Of a DNA stretch of 64,000 nucleotides, positions 59,267 to 64,000 are shown piece by piece; position 1 is the stretch's first letter; each line of letters starts with the position of its first letter. The notes under the pieces were generated by a model. That model made no database searches and was not told where the DNA came from. It saw nothing but the letters and a program-made list of their open reading frames with translations. Origin of the DNA: Pseudarthrobacter polychromogenes (lineage in GTDB: Bacteria; Actinomycetota; Actinomycetes; Actinomycetales; Micrococcaceae); the NCBI RefSeq assembly GCF_014644495.1, contig NZ_BMKU01000016.1:1-64000 (forward strand), in the 5' to 3' direction. Made by a program: the position numbers and the translations under genes.

Positions 59267-61498
59267 ATGACCCAGACCCCGCTGCAGGACTCCGCCGCCA
59301 CCGCCGTTCCCACCCCGCCGGCGGCCAAGAAAATCCCGTCCGAACGCCTCCACCACGGGGACACCTTCGTGGACAATTACGAGTGGCTGCGGGACAAGGA
59401 ATCCGCCGAGGTGGTGGCGCACCTGAAGGCCGAGAATGCCTACCAGGAAGCAGTCACCGCCCACCAGGAGCCGCTGCGGGAGGCCATCTTCCAGGAGATC
59501 AAGGGCCGCACGCAGGAAACCGACCTCTCCGTACCGCACCGCAAGGACGGCTGGTGGTACTTCAGCCGCTCGGCCGAGGGCAAGGAGTACGGCATCCAGT
59601 GCCGGGTCAGGGCCGCGGACACCGGGGACAAGATCGCCGACTGGACCCCTCCGGCGGTGCAGCCGGGCGTCGGGATCCCCGGCGAGGAAGTCCTCCTGGA
59701 CGGCAACACCGAGGCCGAGGGCAAGCCGTTCTTCTCGGTAGGCGGATCGGCGGTAACGGTAGACGGCAACCTCTACGCCTACGCGGTGGATAACTCGGGA
59801 GATGAGCGTTTCACCCTCCGCATCAAGGACCTCCGCACCGGAGAACTGCTGCCTGACGTCATCGAGAACATCTTTTACGGCGTCGCTTTTTCACCGGACG
59901 GCACCCGGATTTTCTACACCGTGGTGGACGACTCCTGGCGCCCCTACCAGGTGAAGGCGCACACCCTGGGAACGCCCGTGGCCGAGGACGTCGTCATCTA
60001 CCAGGAGGACGACGCCGCCATGTGGCTGGGCGTCGAGCTTTCTTCCGACCGCCGGTACCTGGTGCTGGGCATCGGATGCTCGGAATACAGCGAGACGCGC
60101 CTGCTCCGTTTTGACGACCCCGCCCAGGAACTGACCACCGTCATCTCCCGCAACGACCGGGTGCTCTACGAGGCAGAGCCGTTCCTCCTCACCGGCCCGG
60201 ACGGCACCGCCAGCGAACGCATTTTGCTCACGCACAACCGCGGCGCCATCAATTCCATGGTGTCCCTGGCGGACCCGGCCGAGCTCGCCAGGCCGCTGTC
60301 CGAGCAGGACTGGGTCACCGTCGTCGGGCATTCCGACGACGTCCGCGTCAACGGGGCCGGCGTCACCTCCACGCACCTCATCGTGTCCATCCGCAAGGAC
60401 ACCATCGAACGGGTACAAGTCATTGGGCTGCATGGGCTGGGTACTCCGGCGCAGGAAGCACCGGTTGAACCCGCCTTCGACGAAGAGCTGTACACCGCGG
60501 GCGTGGGCGGCTCGGACTACGAGGCACCCGTGATCCGGCTGGGCTACACGTCCTACTTCACGCCGTCGCGCATCTATGACTTTGTGCTGCCCACCCCCGA
60601 GGTGCCGGCAGGGGAACTGCTCCTGCGGAAGGAAAGCCCGGTCCTTGGCGGCTACGACGGCAATGACTACGTGGCCACCCGCGAATGGGCCACCGCATCC
60701 GACGGCACCCGGATCCCGCTGTCAGTGCTGCGGCACAAGGCAGTCAAGCAGGATTCGACGGCGGCGGGCCTGGTGTACGGCTACGGCTCGTACGAGATGA
60801 GCATGGACCCGGGCTTCGGCATTGCACGGCTCTCGTTGCTGGACCGCGGCGTGGTGTTCGTGATCGCCCACATCCGCGGCGGCGGCGAGCTTGGGCGGCA
60901 CTGGTACGAGAACGGCAAGAAGCTCACCAAGAAGAACACGTTCACCGACTTCGTGGACGCCACCGACTGGCTGGCAGCCTCGGGCTGGGTGGACCCGGCA
61001 CGGATTGCCGCGCTGGGCGGTTCGGCCGGCGGCCTGCTGATGGGTGCCGTGGCGAACATGGCACCGGAGAAGTACGCCGCCATCGTGGCCCAGGTGCCGT
61101 TCGTGGACCCGCTGACCAGCATCCTGGACCCGGAGCTGCCGCTGTCCGCCCTGGAGTGGGAGGAATGGGGCAACCCCATCACGGATCCCGGTGTCTACGA
61201 GTACATGAAGTCCTACTCCCCCTACGAGAACGTGCGCCCGGCCGCCTACCCGAAGATTGCCGCCGTCACGTCCTTCAACGACACCCGGGTCCTCTACGTT
61301 GAGCCGGCCAAGTGGGTGCAGGAGCTGCGGAACAAGACCACCGGAACCGAGCCGATCGTCATGAAGATCGAAATGGACGGCGGACACGGGGGCGCCTCCG
61401 GCCGTTACGTGCAGTGGCGCGAGCGCGCCTGGGACTACGCGTTCATCGCCGATTCCCTTGGGGCCACGGAGCTGCTGCCGGGTGCCGGCCTGAAGTAG
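59267..61498 (+). CDS. ptrB: Oligopeptidase B / protease II (S9 family)
   Basis: A 743-residue prolyl-oligopeptidase family serine peptidase. A seven-bladed propeller (~75-430) is followed by the hydrolase domain. Nucleophile Ser in GGSAGGLLMGAV near residue 586; Asp in VTSFNDTRVLY; His in GGHGGASGRY. A YGSYE segment gives the oxyanion Tyr. Length and motifs fit oligopeptidase B, which cuts short peptides after Arg or Lys. No signal peptide: cytosolic. Confidence 0.92.
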   Translation: MTQTPLQDSAATAVPTPPAAKKIPSERLHHGDTFVDNYEWLRDKESAEVVAHLKAENAYQEAVTAHQEPLREAIFQEIKGRTQETDLSVPHRKDGWWYFSRSAEGKEYGIQCRVRAADTGDKIADWTPPAVQPGVGIPGEEVLLDGNTEAEGKPFFSVGGSAVTVDGNLYAYAVDNSGDERFTLRIKDLRTGELLPDVIENIFYGVAFSPDGTRIFYTVVDDSWRPYQVKAHTLGTPVAEDVVIYQEDDAAMWLGVELSSDRRYLVLGIGCSEYSETRLLRFDDPAQELTTVISRNDRVLYEAEPFLLTGPDGTASERILLTHNRGAINSMVSLADPAELARPLSEQDWVTVVGHSDDVRVNGAGVTSTHLIVSIRKDTIERVQVIGLHGLGTPAQEAPVEPAFDEELYTAGVGGSDYEAPVIRLGYTSYFTPSRIYDFVLPTPEVPAGELLLRKESPVLGGYDGNDYVATREWATASDGTRIPLSVLRHKAVKQDSTAAGLVYGYGSYEMSMDPGFGIARLSLLDRGVVFVIAHIRGGGELGRHWYENGKKLTKKNTFTDFVDATDWLAASGWVDPARIAALGGSAGGLLMGAVANMAPEKYAAIVAQVPFVDPLTSILDPELPLSALEWEEWGNPITDPGVYEYMKSYSPYENVRPAAYPKIAAVTSFNDTRVLYVEPAKWVQELRNKTTGTEPIVMKIEMDGGHGGASGRYVQWRERAWDYAFIADSLGATELLPGAGLK

Positions 61499-61510
61499 GC
61501 CGGGCGTACG

Positions 61511-61574
61511 CCATCGATTGCTCCGATACTGCCGTTTAGACCCCTGAGAACGGCGTTTTCGGAGCAATCGATGG
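61511..61574. terminator. 64-bp nested palindrome between convergent genes
   Basis: Outer arms CCATCGATTGCTCCG (61511-61525) and its complement (61560-61574) enclose an inner GCCGTT/AACGGC stem (61531-61536 with 61549-61554). It sits 12 bp after ptrB and 14 bp before the end of the convergent gene. It may terminate both; its size also resembles the palindrome at 18045. Confidence 0.7.
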
Positions 61575-61588
61575 GGAAATCTGGCAGC

Positions 61589-62041
61589 TCAGGTCTGTGG
61601 ATGCTCCACCAGCCACTCCGCCAGGGTTTCGAGGTTGGCGCGGACGGTGCGGCCCTGGGCCCGTTCAACGAGCGGGTCGGCCAGCTTGCCGAATACGCCG
61701 CCCAGGCCACTCGCGGCGTCGATCCGCTGGGTGAGGCGGGTGCCGCCGTCGGCCGGTTCAAGGGTAAAGGTGATGGTGAACTCCAGCTTGCCCTCGACGG
61801 AGCGGGACACCATGCGCCGGGGCGGATCGAACTCGGTAACCTCGACGGTCCAGTCGAACTGCCTGCCCATTACTTTGCTGGTGCCGCGTCCGCGGGTGCC
61901 GACGCCCAGGGGCCCGTCCCCCACCTGTTCCGAGGAGGTGACGGAGGAATCGAAGACCGCGACGTTCTGGAACTTCGACACGAAGTCAAAGACCTCCTGC
62001 GGCGGCCGGGCAATAACAACACTTTCTTCTACAACAGGCAT
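61589..62041 (-). CDS. SRPBCC family protein
   Basis: A 150-residue START/Bet v1-like protein (VIARPPQEVFDFVSKFQN ... VMGRQFDWTVEVTEFDPPRR ... FTITFTLEPADGGTRLTQRI). The family binds hydrophobic ligands in a cavity. ATG 62041 is chosen for AAGGAGG directly upstream. No adjacent pathway gene hints at its ligand. Confidence 0.85.
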   Translation of the reverse strand: MPVVEESVVIARPPQEVFDFVSKFQNVAVFDSSVTSSEQVGDGPLGVGTRGRGTSKVMGRQFDWTVEVTEFDPPRRMVSRSVEGKLEFTITFTLEPADGGTRLTQRIDAASGLGGVFGKLADPLVERAQGRTVRANLETLAEWLVEHPQT

Positions 62042-62319
62042 GGGAGCCTCCTTCACAGGGCACCTGATGCCGGCTCGGCTCTGCCGGCACGATAGGCAGG
62101 CACAGCGCCAGAGTGGACCTTCGGCAGGCCGGTGTCAATGCCCTGCCGGAAGGGCCGGCACCGCCTGCGAATTAAGCCGCGCGCGTGCGGTCCCACAGGC
62201 CTGACCAGCGGTAACGCTCATGACGCCCTCGGTACCCATAAATGCTAATCAGGCTTACTATTGTCTGGCTGGCTGCCCGCTGGGGGCAGGACAACCAGCG
62301 CCGCATGTGGAGGTTTTGC

Positions 62320-63084
62320 GTGAGCATGGAACAGGAAATGCGTCCCCTGACCGACGACGAACTGATGTCAGAGCAGGCAACGGCCCTGCCGGACAAGGAA
62401 GTTGCCTCTGTCCTGGACCTGAATGCCGACCTGGACCTGGGTATCGACGCGGCAGCGCCCATCGACCTTGCTGTGGCAGCGAACGCCAACGTCGCAGCAC
62501 CGATTGACGCCGCAGCCTCCGCCAACATTCTTTCCTACGGCTCGGACGCCCAGGCACTCGCCGATCAGGGCGTCATGATTGAGCAGGGCATCGTGGCCGA
62601 CGCGAATGCGGAGTCCACCCAGGACAGCACCATCGACCAGGGCAATGACACGGTGGACGGCGGAACATCGGAGAGCAGCGGCGCGGGCACGGTGGACGGC
62701 GGAAGCCCGGTTGCGGGAACCACCACAGGAACGGCCGACGGCGGCGCCCTCCTCCCCGATGGCACCCTTCCGGACGGAACACTGCCCGACGGCACCCTGC
62801 CCGATGTCGGCGCGGTGCCCGTGGATCCCGCAGCGGCACTGGACGGCGACCTGCTCAACGTCAACGTGGACCTTGCTGCGGACGCGGACATCGCGGCGCC
62901 GATCAACGGCGCCGTGGCCGCCAATGCGAACGTCGCGGCCCCGATCGACGCGGCCGTGGCCGCGAACATCGGTTCCATCGACAGCCAGGCCTACGCCGTG
63001 GCCGAGCAGGATGCCATCATCAGCCAGCACATCGAGGGCCAGGCCAACGCCTCCGCTGACCAGCAGTCCAACCTCGAACAGTAA
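62320..63084 (+). CDS. Cys-free duplicated-domain protein, candidate substrate of the adjacent M50 protease
   Basis: A 254-residue protein of unknown family. GTG 62320 follows GGAGG at 6 bp. Residues 1-30 are a charged leader-like head (TDDELMSEQATALPDKEVAS). Two homologous ~75-residue units (31-104 and 178-254) both contain AANANVAAPIDAA and end in Gln/Asp-rich helices. They are joined by a low-complexity linker with three DGTLP repeats (~146-162). There is no Cys, no membrane span and no signal peptide. It is 6 bp from the protease gene. Confidence 0.75.
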   Translation: MSMEQEMRPLTDDELMSEQATALPDKEVASVLDLNADLDLGIDAAAPIDLAVAANANVAAPIDAAASANILSYGSDAQALADQGVMIEQGIVADANAESTQDSTIDQGNDTVDGGTSESSGAGTVDGGSPVAGTTTGTADGGALLPDGTLPDGTLPDGTLPDVGAVPVDPAAALDGDLLNVNVDLAADADIAAPINGAVAANANVAAPIDAAVAANIGSIDSQAYAVAEQDAIISQHIEGQANASADQQSNLEQ

Positions 63085-63090
63085 GCACAG

Positions 63091-64000
63091 ATGACCCAAA
63101 CCAGCGGCGGGCCGCGCCCCCAGGCGGGCCCGCCGTCGTCCCCTGCCCTGGAGGCTGAGCACCACCCGCAGGTCCCCCGGCTCGCCGACGGCGTCCAACT
63201 GATCGGCGAGTCCGAAGGATCAGGCTACCGGGAGCCGCCCTCCCTGGTCCGCCGCGCCGACGGACAAACCCTCCAGCTGACGCCGCTGCTCTATTTTGTG
63301 CTGGAAGCAATAGACGGAACGCGCAGCCTTCCCGAGATTGCAGAGCATGCCAGTGCCGGCTCCGGCAGGCTCATCAGCGCTGACAACGTGCGCACCCTGA
63401 TTGATTCCCAGCTCCTGCCGCTGGGCCTGCTCCGGCTGGCCGACGGATCCCAGCCGGAAGTGAAGAAGGCCGATCCACTGCTGGGGATGCGTTTCCGTTA
63501 CACCGTGACCGATCCGGTGCGGACAGGCAAAATCACGGCTCCATTCGCTGCACTTTTCAACCCCCTGATCGTGGTGGCCGTAACCGCAGCCTTCCTGGCA
63601 GCGTGCTGGTGGGTGTTGATGGTGAAGGGACTGGGGTCGGCCACCCACGAAGCGTTTGAGAATCCCCTCCTGCTCCTGCTGATCTTCGCCATCACCATCC
63701 TGTCTGCAGGCTTCCATGAGTTCGGGCACGCCGCCGCAGCACGGAAGGGAGGTGCCGTCCCCGGCTCGATGGGCGCGGGCCTCTACCTGGTCTGGCCGGC
63801 ATTCTTCACAGATGTCACCGACTCCTACCGGCTGGGCCGCGGCGGGCGGCTCCGGACGGACCTCGGCGGCCTCTATTTCAACGCCATCGTTGCCGTGGCA
63901 ATCATGGGACTCTGGTGGGTAACGGGCTTCGACGCACTGCTGCTGGTTGTGGTGACCCAGATCCTCCAAATGGTCCGCCAGCTGCTGCCCCTGGTCAGGT
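63091..64000 (+). CDS. M50-type peptide-processing metalloprotease with PqqD-like head (partial)
   Basis: Runs off the window after 303 codons. Residues ~45-125 resemble a PqqD/winged-helix peptide-binding module (TLQLTPLLYFVLEAIDGTRS, LPEIAEHASA). A span (~155-175) and another (~192-207) lead into the zinc motif HEFGH (209-213) in FHEFGHAAAARKGG, with a second conserved block DSYRLGRGGRLRTDLGGLYFNA split around ~250-270. Such proteins serve RiPP or bacteriocin maturation and export (family knowledge). ATG 63091. Confidence 0.82.
   Translation, partial: MTQTSGGPRPQAGPPSSPALEAEHHPQVPRLADGVQLIGESEGSGYREPPSLVRRADGQTLQLTPLLYFVLEAIDGTRSLPEIAEHASAGSGRLISADNVRTLIDSQLLPLGLLRLADGSQPEVKKADPLLGMRFRYTVTDPVRTGKITAPFAALFNPLIVVAVTAAFLAACWWVLMVKGLGSATHEAFENPLLLLLIFAITILSAGFHEFGHAAAARKGGAVPGSMGAGLYLVWPAFFTDVTDSYRLGRGGRLRTDLGGLYFNAIVAVAIMGLWWVTGFDALLLVVVTQILQMVRQLLPLVR

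Overview
The window is 64 kb of high-GC DNA from an actinobacterium, most likely a member of the Micrococcaceae (Arthrobacter/Pseudarthrobacter type). Support for this comes from the very high third-position GC, frequent GTG and TTG starts, ATGA/GTGA stop-start overlaps, the set of actinobacterial families (Asp23 operon, LCP proteins, Pls-type synthetase, ANTAR regulator, LAxTG wall protein) and the absence of Gram-negative envelope genes. The genus is an inference. No rRNA, tRNA, CRISPR array, transposase or phage gene was seen. The region looks like chromosome carrying several accessory islets.

Layout. 0-1.4 kb: a sortase-anchored surface protein and a VanZ-like protein. 1.4-7.2 kb, minus strand: the phenylacetyl-CoA epoxidase operon paaABCDE, a crotonase-fold isomerase, and galU only 9 bp behind it. 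7.2-10.9 kb: two kinds of intergenic repeat, an orphan AbiEi/PD-(D/E)XK-like protein, a single-domain response regulator and a universal stress protein. 11.0-17.1 kb: a tightly coupled three-gene operon of a Pls/PosA-type single-module poly(amino acid) synthetase with a lysine-like specificity code, an M1 aminopeptidase and a phosphopantetheinyl transferase. 17.1-17.9 kb: small genes missed by length cut-offs. 18.0-22.6 kb: a perfect-armed 66-bp palindrome, an Asp23/AmaP operon, CsbD, and a sigma factor coupled to a zinc anti-sigma/Asp23 fusion and a further small Asp23-like gene.

22.6-31.7 kb: flavodoxin-like protein, hydrolase, cupin, a duplicated 130-bp repeat, the TrkH/TrkA potassium uptake pair, a SulP transporter divergent from a MerR regulator with a perfect operator palindrome, and a Csp-type copper storage protein. 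31.7-41.4 kb: DUF2254 and AI-2E-type membrane proteins, a second CsbD, an ArsR sensor with a CzrA/NmtR alpha5 metal site next to an MFS exporter and its operator, two CNNM/hemolysin-type CBS proteins, GlsB and NhaA. 41.6-44.6 kb: CHRD surface protein, sortase, lipoprotein and an ANTAR regulator. 44.7-48.7 kb: a copper islet with a CsoR-type operator inside its promoter (copZ, copB, a His-rich exported protein, a DUF305 lipoprotein). 48.7-55.4 kb: an FAD monooxygenase flanked by 32-bp repeat arrays, a low-molecular-weight phosphatase, two LCP wall ligases and a Tat-exported PhoD phosphatase. 55.4-64 kb: PadR/HAAS pair, phosphatase, NAD(P)H-hydrate dehydratase, Hsp20, protease II, SRPBCC protein, and at the edge a repeat-containing Cys-free protein followed by a truncated M50-type peptide-processing protease.

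Most notable: (1) the poly-lysine-like synthetase operon; (2) a dispersed array family with an exact 32-bp period at four loci; (3) the duplicated-domain protein plus M50 protease at the right edge, a candidate undescribed export or maturation system; (4) the anti-sigma/Asp23 fusion; (5) complete, readable metal-sensing circuits for copper and for Ni/Co/Zn.
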